Source: Pseudomonas sp. PICF141 (lineage in GTDB: Bacteria; Pseudomonadota; Gammaproteobacteria; Pseudomonadales; Pseudomonadaceae). From it: a DNA stretch of 64,000 nucleotides. Location: assembly GCF_002286815.1 (NCBI RefSeq), contig NZ_MUNM01000063.1, positions 62,001 to 126,000 on the forward strand, in the 5' to 3' direction. The notes beneath the pieces are model-generated. The model had not been told where the DNA came from, did no database searches, and worked only from the letters and a program-made list of their open reading frames with translations. A program made the position numbers and the translations under genes. Below are positions 27,507-35,936 of this stretch, piece after piece (position 1 is the stretch's first letter; every line of letters starts with the position of its first letter).

Positions 27507-28574
27507 ATGACTGCCCTGAAGAACGACCGTTTCCTTCGCGCCCTGCTCAAGCAACCCGTAGACGTCACGCCTGTATGGATGATGCGTCAGGCCGGTCGCT
27601 ACTTGCCTGAATACCGCGCCAGCCGTGCCAAGGCCGGTGATTTCATGAGCCTGTGCATGAACCCGGCGTTCGCTTGCGAAGTCACGATGCAGCCGCTCGA
27701 TCGCTACCCGCAACTGGACGCGGCAATCCTGTTCTCCGACATCCTGACCATCCCCGATGCCATGGGCCAAGGCTTGTACTTTGAAACCGGTGAAGGCCCG
27801 CGCTTCAAGAAAGTCGTCAGCACGATGGCTGACATCGAAGCCCTGCCGATTCCAGATCCGCACAAAGACCTGGGCTACGTCATGGATGCGGTCAGCACCA
27901 TCCGTCGCGAATTGAACGGCCGCGTGCCGCTGATCGGCTTCTCCGGCAGCCCATGGACGTTGGCGACCTACATGGTCGAAGGCGGTTCGTCGAAAGACTT
28001 CCGCAAGACCAAGGCCATGCTCTACGACAATCCGCAAGCCATGCATTTGCTGCTGGATAAACTCGCGCAGTCAGTCACCAGCTACCTCAACGGCCAGATC
28101 ATGGCCGGCGCGCAAGCGGTGCAGATCTTCGATACCTGGGGCGGCAACCTCTCGGCGGCGGCTTACCAGGAATTCTCCCTGGCCTACATGCGTAAAATCG
28201 TCAGCGGCCTGATCCGCGAACACGAAGGCCGCAAAGTACCGGTCATCCTGTTCACCAAGAACGGCGGCCTGTGGCTGGAAAGCATTGCCGACGCCGGCGC
28301 GGATGCGCTGGGCCTGGACTGGACTTGCGACATCGGCGAAGCCCGCCAGCGCGTCGGCAACAAGGTCGCCCTGCAAGGCAACATGGACCCGACAGTGTTG
28401 TACGCCAAGCCCGAAGCGATTCGTGCCGAAGTCGGCCGGATCCTCGCCAGCTACGGCAAGGGCAGTGGTCACGTGTTCAATCTGGGCCACGGCATCACCC
28501 CGGAAGTCGACCCGGAGCATGCCGGTGCCTTCCTGCGCGCGGTACATGAACTGTCGGCGCAATATCACGAGTGA
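27507..28574 (+). CDS. hemE: Uroporphyrinogen decarboxylase
   Basis: Decarboxylates uroporphyrinogen III to coproporphyrinogen III in haem synthesis, in the cytoplasm. 355 aa, the usual length. The signature PVWMMRQAGRYLPEYR lies at residues 20-35 (the Arg residues bind substrate carboxylates), with the catalytic Asp region ILFSDILTIPDAMG (about 80) and the second signature GFSGSPWTLATYMVEG (about 150). Confidence 0.98.
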   Translation: MTALKNDRFLRALLKQPVDVTPVWMMRQAGRYLPEYRASRAKAGDFMSLCMNPAFACEVTMQPLDRYPQLDAAILFSDILTIPDAMGQGLYFETGEGPRFKKVVSTMADIEALPIPDPHKDLGYVMDAVSTIRRELNGRVPLIGFSGSPWTLATYMVEGGSSKDFRKTKAMLYDNPQAMHLLLDKLAQSVTSYLNGQIMAGAQAVQIFDTWGGNLSAAAYQEFSLAYMRKIVSGLIREHEGRKVPVILFTKNGGLWLESIADAGADALGLDWTCDIGEARQRVGNKVALQGNMDPTVLYAKPEAIRAEVGRILASYGKGSGHVFNLGHGITPEVDPEHAGAFLRAVHELSAQYHE

Positions 28575-28586
28575 TCGTGGCTCGAT

Positions 28587-28617
28587 AAAAACCGCCCGGC
28601 TTATGCCGGGCGTTTTT
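28587..28617. terminator. Bidirectional terminator between hemE and the MFS gene
   Basis: AAAAACCGCCCGGC-ttat-GCCGGGCGTTTTT forms a strong GC stem with A and T tracts on both sides, between two convergent genes. Confidence 0.92.
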
Positions 28618-28636
28618 ATTCAACGATCTTTTGCTT

Positions 28637-29911
28637 TCAAGCTTTCACATTTTCCAACGGCGGCAACTTCGCCAGCTTCAACGCCACCCACAACGCAATC
28701 ACCAACAACCCGCCAATAAACAACCCGATCCCGTTCCAGCCACCCAAATGCCAGGCCACGCCGCCCGCCGTGCCCGCGATACTCGACCCGGCGTAATAGC
28801 TGAACAGGTACAACGATGACGCCTGTCCTCTGGCCTTGATCGCTCGGCGACCAATCCAGCTACTGGCCACCGAATGCGCGCCGAAGAAGCCGAAGGTAAA
28901 AATCAGCATGCCGATGATCACCACCGGTAACGGCGTGAGCAGGGTCAGGGCGAGGCCGGCGATCATCACCACGATGGTTGCCCAGAGCACTTTTCGCCGG
29001 CCGAGCTGGTCGGCCAGGGCGCCGATTTTCGCCGAGCTGTAGATGCCCGACAGGTACACCACCGAGAGCAGCCCGACGAAGGCCTGGTCCATATGGTACG
29101 GCTCGGCCAGCAGGCGATAACCGATGTAGTTGAACAGTGTGACGAATGCACCCATCAGCACGAACGCCTCAAGGAACAGCAGTGGTAGGCCGGCATCGCG
29201 AAAGTGCATGGTGAAGCCGTCGAGCAGGCTGCGCGGGTGCAACGAGCGGGCGCGGAAGTTGCGCGACTCGGGAAGAATCTTCCAGAACACCGCAGCGGCA
29301 ATCAGCGCCAGGCCACCGATGACCAGCATCGCCGTGTGCCAGCTGACGAAGTCGATCAACACGCCTACGATCAACCGGCCACACATGCCGCCGATGGCAT
29401 TGCCGGCGATGTACAAACCCATGGCCAGACCAAGGTGCTGTGGATGGATCTCTTCACTCAGGTAAGTCATCGCCACCGCCGCCAGACCGCTCAACGACAG
29501 TCCCACCAGCGCCCGCATGACCAGCACGCCTTGCCAGCTCGGGATCATTGCGCTGGCCATGGTGCACAGAGCGGCGGCGAACAGCGCGGCGACCATCACC
29601 GATTTACGCCCGATGCGATCAGAGAGGGGGCCGGTGATCAGCAAACCGATGGCAAGCATGCCGGTGGCGACCGACAGGATCAGGCTGCTTTGGGCTGCGT
29701 TGATGGAAAACTCGCGGGACAGCAGCGGCATCATCGGCTGCACGCAATACAGCAGGGCAAAGGTCGCGAAACCGCCCGAGAACAGCGCCAGCACCGTGCG
29801 CATAAACAGCGGCGTACCTTTTTCGATATAGATCTCGCTCAACTTGGCGACGACATCGTCCGGGGCCGCGGGCGGAATTTCATGGGCGAGTGGGGCGACA
29901 GCAGTTTTCAC
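28637..29911 (-). CDS. MFS transporter, YnfM-like
   Basis: A 12-helix major facilitator of 424 aa in the inner membrane. Recognisable blocks are LFSGGFATFALLYCVQPMMP (helix 1), the loop 2-3 signature GPLSDRIGRKSVM, SLSGLAAVAMTYLSEEIHP, and SVASSWIGRRAIKARGQASSLYLFSYY near the end. These closely resemble E. coli YnfM, whose substrate is not established with certainty. A LysR regulator is divergently transcribed 120 nt away, as ynfL is from ynfM in E. coli. That supports regulated efflux, but the substrate cannot be told from sequence. Confidence 0.85.
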   Translation of the reverse strand: MKTAVAPLAHEIPPAAPDDVVAKLSEIYIEKGTPLFMRTVLALFSGGFATFALLYCVQPMMPLLSREFSINAAQSSLILSVATGMLAIGLLITGPLSDRIGRKSVMVAALFAAALCTMASAMIPSWQGVLVMRALVGLSLSGLAAVAMTYLSEEIHPQHLGLAMGLYIAGNAIGGMCGRLIVGVLIDFVSWHTAMLVIGGLALIAAAVFWKILPESRNFRARSLHPRSLLDGFTMHFRDAGLPLLFLEAFVLMGAFVTLFNYIGYRLLAEPYHMDQAFVGLLSVVYLSGIYSSAKIGALADQLGRRKVLWATIVVMIAGLALTLLTPLPVVIIGMLIFTFGFFGAHSVASSWIGRRAIKARGQASSLYLFSYYAGSSIAGTAGGVAWHLGGWNGIGLFIGGLLVIALWVALKLAKLPPLENVKA

Positions 29912-29980
29912 TTTCGGACCTCGGAAGGGCGCAGCCGATCAGGCAATGAAAAAATCATATAGCCGGCTAATGATTCAATC

Positions 29981-29990
29981 CAATATATTG
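29981..29990. promoter_or_regulatory. Candidate LysR operator in the divergent MFS/LysR gap
   Basis: CAATATATTG is a perfect 10-bp palindrome in the only shared intergenic region between the transporter and its regulator. It also has the T-N-A dyad character of LysR boxes. Position and symmetry are the only support. Confidence 0.35.
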
Positions 29991-30031
29991 TTCGACCTGT
30001 TTGATAGCTTTAACGACCTAATGGAATTCAT

Positions 30032-30925
30032 ATGGAATTGCGCCACCTGCGCTACTTCATTGCCGTCGCCGAAGAACTGCATTTCGGTCGCGCCGCCCAG
30101 GTGCTGGGCATCTCGCAACCACCGCTGAGCCAGCAGATTCAGGCGCTGGAGCAGGAGGTCGGCGCGCGACTTTTCGAACGTACCAATCGTCGGGTCGAAC
30201 TTAGCGAGGCGGGCCGTCTGTTTCTGGAAGAGGCGCGGCTGGTGCTGGCTCAGGTCGACAAAGCGGCCGATGTGGCACGGCGGGCACAACTGGGTGAGTT
30301 GGGTGAACTGAAGATCGGCTTCACCTCATCAGCGCCGTTCAACACGACCATTCCCCAGGCAATCTTTTCGTTTCGCCAGCGTTTTCCGGCGGTGCATCTC
30401 AACCTGCGGGAAATGAGCAGCACCCAGGTCGCCGACGCGTTGGTGGATGAGTCAATCGAAGTCGGCATCATGCGGCCGCTTGGGCTGCCGGACTCACTCA
30501 GCGTGGTGGAACTGATGCGCGAGCCTCTGGTGGCGGTGCTCAGCTCGAAGCATCCGTTGGTCACCGATAGCGAACAGGGCCTGTTTCTCTCAGCCTTGGC
30601 CCTCGAGCCATTCGTGTTTTTCCCACGCAGTTATGGCAGTGGTCTGTATGCACAATTGCTCAGCCTGGCCCGTGATGCCGGCTTCAGCCCGCACTTCGCC
30701 CAAGAGGCGGGCGAGGCGATGACGATTATCGGGTTGGTGGCGGCAGGATTGGGGGTGTCGGTATTGCCGGCGTCGTATCAGCGGATGCGTATTGATGGCG
30801 TGGTCTATCGCCCGCTGCTGGATCCGGAAGCGGTGTCGGCGGTGTGGCTGGTGCAGCGCAAGGACCAGAAATCGCCGATGGCCAAGGCGTTTGTGGAGTT
30901 GCTGACCCGTAAGTTGACGCCATAG
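30032..30925 (+). CDS. LysR-family transcriptional regulator
   Basis: 297 aa with an N-terminal winged HTH (residues 1-60; MELRHLRYFIAVAEELHFGRA then ISQPPLSQQIQALE) and a C-terminal LysR substrate-binding domain (about 90-290; LKIGFTSSAPFNTTIPQAI). It is divergent from the YnfM-like MFS gene and probably controls it in response to a small ligand. The inducer is unknown. Confidence 0.9.
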   Translation: MELRHLRYFIAVAEELHFGRAAQVLGISQPPLSQQIQALEQEVGARLFERTNRRVELSEAGRLFLEEARLVLAQVDKAADVARRAQLGELGELKIGFTSSAPFNTTIPQAIFSFRQRFPAVHLNLREMSSTQVADALVDESIEVGIMRPLGLPDSLSVVELMREPLVAVLSSKHPLVTDSEQGLFLSALALEPFVFFPRSYGSGLYAQLLSLARDAGFSPHFAQEAGEAMTIIGLVAAGLGVSVLPASYQRMRIDGVVYRPLLDPEAVSAVWLVQRKDQKSPMAKAFVELLTRKLTP

Positions 30926-31017
30926 GGCTTCAAGGTTTTTCTTGGATGCAGCCCTAGGTCTTTTATCGTATCGGCCGATACCGTCATTGGACTCATCACA
31001 AACTATGGAGATACAGG

Positions 31018-31461
31018 ATGTTCAAGCAGTTAACGTTCACCGCATTGCTGGCATTGATTGCTCTGACCGGTGGTTGTGCTTCGGTAAAAATGGCTGATGA
31101 AACCCAGGACGCTCAAGCGAAGACGTTCCAGGTGAGCCCCGACAAAGCCAATATCTACGTTTATCGCAACGAGAGCATGGGCGCTGGGGTAAAAATGCCG
31201 GTTACCCTCAATGGTAAGCCTGTAGGGCAGACAGTCGCCAAGTCCTACCTGATGTTAGCCGTCCCGGCCGGCCAGCAGACCCTGGTGTCTTCGGCGGAAA
31301 ACGACTCGGAACTGAAACTCACCGCAGAAGCCGGCAAAAACTACTTTGTCTGGCAGGAAGTGAAAGTGGGTTTCATCAAGGCGCGTAACAACCTGCAAGT
31401 CGTCGACGACAAGACAGGCCGCGCTGGCGTCGCTGAAAGCAAGTTGATTCAAGCTCAGTAA
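31018..31461 (+). CDS. DUF2846-like lipoprotein
   Basis: 147 aa with a lipoprotein signal (ALIALTGGCAS, Cys20) and a domain typical of DUF2846: ANIYVYRNESMGAGVKMPVTLNGKPVG, then SYLMLAVPAGQQTLVSSAEND and the KNYFVWQEV segment. No enzymatic residue is obvious. It stands alone, with its own ribosome site, after the LysR gene. Function unknown; envelope location inferred. Confidence 0.8.
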   Translation: MFKQLTFTALLALIALTGGCASVKMADETQDAQAKTFQVSPDKANIYVYRNESMGAGVKMPVTLNGKPVGQTVAKSYLMLAVPAGQQTLVSSAENDSELKLTAEAGKNYFVWQEVKVGFIKARNNLQVVDDKTGRAGVAESKLIQAQ

Positions 31462-31555
31462 GCGTGTGGACGGCCCCTGCGCGGAGCGTGGGGACTGTCC
31501 CGTTCTCTGAGCCTGCTCCTATAAGCTCAACCTCGGTCAATATTGCCATTTGGGA

Positions 31556-31813
31556 TCACTCGCTTTTGAATCCCGGCAGGCCCTGGGCTGCACGCCATTT
31601 TTTCAGAATTTGAATGATCTCTTCGGCAGTATTCTCAGCCTTGTTTTCCGGATAGAAGATCAAGTCTGATCCGGCTGGATGGCCAACAACCCTCTTAAAG
31701 TGAAGGATGAGCTTGTCCTCTTCAGCTTCGTCATTGGAGGCGAATTTGATTTCATTGATGAACTCGATGAATTCAGCTTCTGTGTAGTCGGATAGCTTGC
31801 CCTTCAATACCAT
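31556..31813 (-). CDS. Colicin E/pyocin S-type DNase immunity protein
   Basis: An 85-aa acidic protein that binds and blocks the cognate HNH DNase. It matches the Im2/Im7/Im8/Im9 fold: SDYTEAEFIEFI (helix 1) and HPAGSDLIFYP, equivalent to the colicin-binding HPSGSDLIYYP of Im9, then KKWRAAQGLPGFK. The gene starts immediately at the stop codon of the toxin gene (TGA ATG), so both are co-translated. It appears intact. Confidence 0.93.
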   Translation of the reverse strand: MVLKGKLSDYTEAEFIEFINEIKFASNDEAEEDKLILHFKRVVGHPAGSDLIFYPENKAENTAEEIIQILKKWRAAQGLPGFKSE

Positions 31814-33145
31814 TCACTTATTCTCTTTGTGATTTTGAACATGCAGTTTTGGCGTCATGACTGCAAGGTTATCAACGTTATAAACCTCACCGCCGTTCTT
31901 GATGTGTTCAATATGATGAATCTCAAATCTCATTCGGTCCCCTGCATGCTCGGTTCCGATTGCAATGGGTGCTTTGCCTTTTGAGATTTTCCTTTGATTA
32001 TCCAGACAGAACTGAGCTCGTAATACCGCGTCTTTCGAAACCTCTAGCCAAAGCGCAGCCCTGAATTTATTGAAGTCATCGAATGTTTGCCCTCGCAATG
32101 CATCGGCAATCCGCGTTGGAATGGGAGCGCCTAACCCGGTGCCAGCCCCCGCAAGCCAAATCCCCGATACATCTTCGCCCACCCCCGTAACCCCTCCGGG
32201 TTCAAACCGGGCATTGAGCACGATGTAGATCGGCTCAAGCCCGGCATTCGCAGGGAACCAGATGATCGCGTCCTGATACGCGGGCGGATGCTCCGGGTTC
32301 ACCAAGACCTTTTCGGCTTGTTCGGTGGACGGATATACCCATATCGTCGGCAGTGGCGAGGCGCCTTCGAGGGCCGGGATGCGCGGGACATCGTCGGGGT
32401 TCGTCGCGGGCGTCCAGATCAGGCCGATGTCATTGCCGAGGTCGGCGACAAACTGTTCACCCTCTTGGGTGGCCTTGATGACCGGGACCAATTCCCAGTC
32501 TTTTTTCCCGCCCGTGTAGAAGCCATAAGCGCTGACGGAGCCGTCCGGCAATGTCTTCACGTTGATGCGCACTCGGGTTCGACCGGTATCCAACTCCGCG
32601 TATTGTTCTTTCTTGTAGAAGGCGCTGTCGGGGGCAAGCTGGGTGTTCGGCATCAGGAGTGCCACGGTCCCGACCGCAGCACCGGCTGCCACTGCCGTGG
32701 AGCCGGATAGCAGACCGAGTGCAAGGGATCCGCCGAGACGTTGGGCAATGGCGCCCCTTGTGGCTGAGCCGCCCACCAGTTTCAGGGGTATGCCTTCGGC
32801 TGTGATTACTGCGCCGGTGCCAAGCACGGCCCACAACCCGTAATTAGCCAGTTTCTCGAGGGGGACAAAACCGGATGGGTTGCTGTGATTGATGACACCG
32901 TCAGGGAGGTTGCAGCTCTTGGCGAACACGCAACCCTTAAGCTGCGAATCGGGTTGTTTGTTAAGTGTGTCCTGCTGTTTTTTTTGATGCATTTCCCAGC
33001 GGGCGTTGGCGTCCAGTTCATTCTGTCGGTTATTGGCGGCTACCGCCGCACCGGTGTCCTGGAAGGCTTGTATCTGCTCCTTGGTGGGTTGTCGCCGTGG
33101 GATGGGTAGAAAGTCCGGAGTGTCCGGGAAACCGAGCTTTTTCAT
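31814..33145 (-). CDS. S-type pyocin/colicin-like DNase bacteriocin, probably 5'-truncated
   Basis: 443 aa. The middle region is a pyocin-S translocation-type domain (about residues 195-330; YAELDTGRTRVRINVKTLPDG, then AIIWFPANAGLEPIYIVLNAR). The C-terminal 105 residues form a colicin E9-like HNH DNase: IPTRIADALRGQTFDDF, SKGKAPIAIG, then EIHHIEHIKNGGEVY and TPKLHVQNH, keeping the His-His pair and both metal His. The reading frame continues 28 codons upstream of this ATG (to 33229) as plausible coding (FDPPPGYTLGFPKDEQ) before a TAA, with no ATG, GTG or TTG there. The ATG lacks a close ribosome site. No receptor-binding domain is present, so it may be a remnant despite the intact nuclease. 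Confidence 0.8.
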   Translation of the reverse strand: MKKLGFPDTPDFLPIPRRQPTKEQIQAFQDTGAAVAANNRQNELDANARWEMHQKKQQDTLNKQPDSQLKGCVFAKSCNLPDGVINHSNPSGFVPLEKLANYGLWAVLGTGAVITAEGIPLKLVGGSATRGAIAQRLGGSLALGLLSGSTAVAAGAAVGTVALLMPNTQLAPDSAFYKKEQYAELDTGRTRVRINVKTLPDGSVSAYGFYTGGKKDWELVPVIKATQEGEQFVADLGNDIGLIWTPATNPDDVPRIPALEGASPLPTIWVYPSTEQAEKVLVNPEHPPAYQDAIIWFPANAGLEPIYIVLNARFEPGGVTGVGEDVSGIWLAGAGTGLGAPIPTRIADALRGQTFDDFNKFRAALWLEVSKDAVLRAQFCLDNQRKISKGKAPIAIGTEHAGDRMRFEIHHIEHIKNGGEVYNVDNLAVMTPKLHVQNHKENK

Positions 33146-33304
33146 CAGCGTTTCTTGTTCGTCCTTGGGGAATCCCAGCGTGTAACCGGGGGGAGGATCG
33201 AACCTATCCTGAGCGCTCAGGTGCTGGCGTTAGGACGTTTCCCTAATATCGCGCTGAAATTTCCTATTTCGTGTTGTTACTGCGTCATTGCCACATAGCT
33301 GTGG

Positions 33305-33339
33305 CAAAAAACGGGTGACCTCACTGAGATCACCCGTTT
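33305..33339 (-). terminator. Intrinsic terminator of the DUF6124 pair
   Basis: On the minus strand AAACGGGTGA / TCACCCGTTT forms a hairpin followed by six T residues, just downstream of the 84-aa gene. Confidence 0.85.
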
Positions 33340-33353
33340 GTCTTTACCAGGCA

Positions 33354-33608
33354 CTAGACCGAAACCTGCACCTGCAATCGTCGCCCGATGACATCCATCA
33401 AATCGCAACCATCGCGCAATGACGTCACCAACACCCGCGCCAGCTCGCTGTAAACGCCCTCGCTAAACGCGAAACTTTCCAGCAGTTGGGTCGCGGTACG
33501 AATGCGGTAGGCCGCGGTTTCGTGCAACACGTCCAGTGGTGCTTCGGTGTCGATCACCAACGATGCGATGGTGCAGTCGATGCCGGTGATAGGCATGTAT
33601 CGATCCAT
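33354..33608 (-). CDS. Small hypothetical protein paired with DUF6124
   Basis: 84 aa, not firmly recognised. It is short and mostly helical (ETAAYRIRTATQLLESFAF; SELARVLVTSLRDGCDLMDVIG), has no signal peptide, and somewhat resembles the small DUF3077-type proteins common in Pseudomonas. It lies 37 nt downstream of the DUF6124 gene on the same strand and shares its terminator, so the two are probably one transcript. A ribosome site (GGAGG) precedes the ATG. Confidence 0.7.
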   Translation of the reverse strand: MDRYMPITGIDCTIASLVIDTEAPLDVLHETAAYRIRTATQLLESFAFSEGVYSELARVLVTSLRDGCDLMDVIGRRLQVQVSV

Positions 33609-33645
33609 GACAAAAAACCTCCATTTGATAACAGAACGGGACTAC

Positions 33646-34029
33646 TCAGCGTGGGCTGTTTGACGGAGCCTCAGGCAACCCTCCGGGCAAGTCCAGGTTG
33701 TCTAGCGCTCGATTAACCAATAACTCGGCCAGTACGGCCAACTGCTGAATGGCCAGTGCCACATTGCGGCGCGAGCCTTCCAGTTCGCCGGCAAGATCGG
33801 TGGTCATGACATTCAGCGAGGCAAGGGTTTCGCAGGCGTGACAGAGCAAAGATTCCGTGTCGGCCTTCGGGACGATGGTGAAGAGGTGACTGACAGGGTC
33901 GGGTTGGCCCGGATTGCGCAGACGGGCGCTGACGCGGCGTTCGGTGATTTGGGAGAGCTTGGGTAAATCGACGGTGTTGTCGGTTGATGGATTTTGCGAA
34001 TCCGAGGGGGTAGGGGGGATCTTTTTCAT
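33646..34029 (-). CDS. DUF6124 family protein
   Basis: 127 aa from the ATG at 34029 (MKKIPPTPSDSQNP), chosen because AAGGGA lies 9 nt upstream; an earlier in-frame start at 34077 has no such site. A disordered Pro/Ser N-terminus (about residues 1-50) is followed by the DUF6124-type helices: ADTESLLCHACETLASLNVMTTDLAG, then RNVALAIQQLAVLAELLVNRALDN. The family is small, cytoplasmic and largely confined to Pseudomonas. Function unknown. Confidence 0.8.
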   Translation of the reverse strand: MKKIPPTPSDSQNPSTDNTVDLPKLSQITERRVSARLRNPGQPDPVSHLFTIVPKADTESLLCHACETLASLNVMTTDLAGELEGSRRNVALAIQQLAVLAELLVNRALDNLDLPGGLPEAPSNSPR

Positions 34030-34426
34030 ATTGGAATTCCCTTCAAGGTTTAAGAAACCACTGAGCCCATGCAACAAGCCAAGTTTGGTTGGCGGCGTAC
34101 AAAGGGGAGTGGAGCGGTAGATTTATTACCAGAAAATTCTATTTAATTAATCAAATAAATGAACATCTGTGCAATTAAATGATTCATTTCTTGTCAGGTG
34201 AATTTTGTAGGGTTGTGCTGTAAGAAATATGTGTGGGAAGTTTCGTTATGTGTGGTGGAAGATATCAACGGCGAGTTTGTTTTAGTGCTGATGGTGAAAT
34301 ATTATCTAATGATTGTTTAGGGTTTTTATGATATTGGTTTTGTATAAGGCCTAATTCTGTAGGATGCTGGGTTCATAGCGAAACGCCAGCGTAGTGCTGA
34401 AGGCATAAGTACATGGTAAATATTTA
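34030..34426. other. AT-rich intergenic region without a recognisable gene
   Basis: 397 nt between the divergent DUF6124 and XRE genes. From about 34120 the base composition turns clearly AT-rich, marking the left edge of a foreign cassette. A 27-codon frame (34248-34331) is too short and lacks a ribosome site. AT-rich partly symmetric strings at 34136-34192 (AATTAATC, AAATGATTCATTT) could be operators for the XRE regulator. Confidence 0.5.
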
Positions 34427-35023
34427 ATGCATAAGAAAGAAAAAACAGAAAATTTAAAAAATAATATTAAGTATCTGATAAAAAGTCGCGGAGAAACACA
34501 GCTGTCCTTGTGTAATTCCAGTGGGCTGACCCGGACTACGATATATAACATACTGGAAGGGAGGGTGGTGAATGTTCAACGATCTACAATTCGCAAGATT
34601 TCTGATTTTTTTGGTGTGTCCTACAAAGAGATAGAGACAGTAAATTTTGAAGAGAAGGAAATAATTGAGAGTGACGTTTCGCTGCTGGGGAATATGAATC
34701 CGGCGGCTGTTCCGGTGGTTAAAGAGGTTCTGTTGATTAAGAGTCTGGAAAAAAGAATCGGTGAACTGGCTGCCACTTACCCGCTTACTTACTATTTCGG
34801 ATCAGCTTGCAACGTAATCGGTGTGTTATTAGAAAATGATATCCCAGGTATCTATGAGTCGGGAGATTTGTTGATAGTAAAGAAAGGTCTGTCGAACAGT
34901 GCTAGTGAGAAGTTGGTGTATGAAAAGAAAACAGGGGCTTTATATATAGTTAGTGATGCATGTTTTGATTCTGATGTCTTTTGTATTGTAGGGGACGTAC
35001 TGGAGCAACGATTCAATGGATGA
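34427..35023 (+). CDS. XRE-type transcriptional regulator with LexA/S24-like C-terminal domain
   Basis: 198 aa. The N-terminal HTH spans about residues 8-65 (NNIKYLIKSRGETQLSLCNSS, then GLTRTTIYNILEGR). The C-terminal half (about 115-195; LENDIPGIYESGDLLIVKKGL, then FCIVGDVLEQRF) has the strand pattern of S24-like repressor domains. No clear catalytic Ser or Lys is seen, so self-cleavage is doubtful. AT-rich codon use differs from flanking genes. It overlaps the transporter gene by 8 nt and should control that cassette. The ribosome site is weak. Confidence 0.8.
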   Translation: MHKKEKTENLKNNIKYLIKSRGETQLSLCNSSGLTRTTIYNILEGRVVNVQRSTIRKISDFFGVSYKEIETVNFEEKEIIESDVSLLGNMNPAAVPVVKEVLLIKSLEKRIGELAATYPLTYYFGSACNVIGVLLENDIPGIYESGDLLIVKKGLSNSASEKLVYEKKTGALYIVSDACFDSDVFCIVGDVLEQRFNG

Positions 35024-35888
35024 CGCTGCTGAGAATAGTAAGTACAAGCTTCTTGGGTTTGAGAGCAACAAGAGTCTCGCAGTAATCATGGTGATTTCTA
35101 CAGGGAAAATTCTTCGAGTAAAACTGAACGAGCTGTTGAAAAGCGAGATATTAGACAATTTGAGCAAGGTCGAGATTAAGGATGTTTACAGGAAATTTTA
35201 TTCCGGTGGGGCGGCATTAACTGCATACGAAGTCAATGATCGTCATGAGCGATCTTGGCTGACTTATGTTGTACTCAATCTTTTACTTTTCGCGCTTTAC
35301 ATTTTTTCAAATGTAGCTGCCACGAAGCTCGTTTATTTTGAGCGATTTGATGTGGTCGTCACTCCTGGGGTTTTTCTATATCCGCTAACATTTTTAATAG
35401 TCGATCTGTTAAATGAGTCTTATGGTTTTAAGCTGGCGAGGAAGGCTATATTATTTGCTTTTTCAAGTAATGCACTCATTATTACCTTGCTTAGCACTAC
35501 TAGCTATCTACCTGGACTGCCGGGTTGGAAACTTGATGCTCCGTTTAGCGAGGTCATGACTCATGTATCTTCAGTTTTGATCGCTTCGTCTATTTCATTT
35601 CTTTTTTCTGAGTACTTCAATTCTTATTTGTTATGCAAGATAAAAGAGCTCACGAATTCCAGGTTTTTATTTCTTCGAGTGTTTTTAAGTACCTTTTTTG
35701 CTGTGATAGTAGATAGCTTTATTTTTTGCACTATTGCATTTTATGGGGCGATGCAGAATGATGAAATACTAGACATAATTTATATTCAGATATCTATAAA
35801 GATGTGCTTTGCTGTTTTTAATATTTTTCCAGCCTATGGAGCTAGGCGCTTATTTAAAAAATATGTAGCTGCGGTTTCGACGACATAA
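35016..35888 (+). CDS. VUT-family queuosine-precursor transporter with N-terminal extension
   Basis: 290 aa. Residues from about 83 to 285 form the six-helix Vut_1/YhhQ domain, including NVAATKLVYF, TPGVFLYPLTFLIVDLLNESYG and the DSFIFCTIAFYG segment. YhhQ of E. coli imports queuosine precursors such as preQ0 and preQ1. E. coli YhhQ is about 220 aa, so the first ~80 residues (polar, mixed alpha/beta, KLLGFESNKSLAVIMVISTG) are an extra cytoplasmic domain that I do not recognise. It overlaps the XRE regulator gene and converges on queC, which suggests a shared 7-deazaguanine role. Confidence 0.85.
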   Translation: MDDAAENSKYKLLGFESNKSLAVIMVISTGKILRVKLNELLKSEILDNLSKVEIKDVYRKFYSGGAALTAYEVNDRHERSWLTYVVLNLLLFALYIFSNVAATKLVYFERFDVVVTPGVFLYPLTFLIVDLLNESYGFKLARKAILFAFSSNALIITLLSTTSYLPGLPGWKLDAPFSEVMTHVSSVLIASSISFLFSEYFNSYLLCKIKELTNSRFLFLRVFLSTFFAVIVDSFIFCTIAFYGAMQNDEILDIIYIQISIKMCFAVFNIFPAYGARRLFKKYVAAVSTT

Positions 35889-35896
35889 CGAAGAAT

Positions 35897-35919
35897 GAAG
35901 GGGAGCTAATAGCTCCCCT
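35897..35919. terminator. Bidirectional hairpin between the VUT gene and queC
   Basis: AAGGGGAGCTA-ATAGCTCCCCTT is a near-perfect dyad in the 48-nt gap between two convergent genes, consistent with a shared terminator. Confidence 0.75.
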
Positions 35920-35936
35920 TGTAGCGTACTTCTTCT

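Noticed and set aside
31478..31500. REP-like fragment GCGGAGCGTGGGGA after the DUF2846 lipoprotein
   Set aside because: It matches only one arm core of the element at 2121-2235 and forms no hairpin; recorded as a decayed remnant only.
34248..34331. 27-codon frame beginning MCGGRYQ, resembling the MCGRY start of SOS-associated peptidases
   Set aside because: Only a few residues match, the frame ends after 27 codons, and no ribosome site is present.
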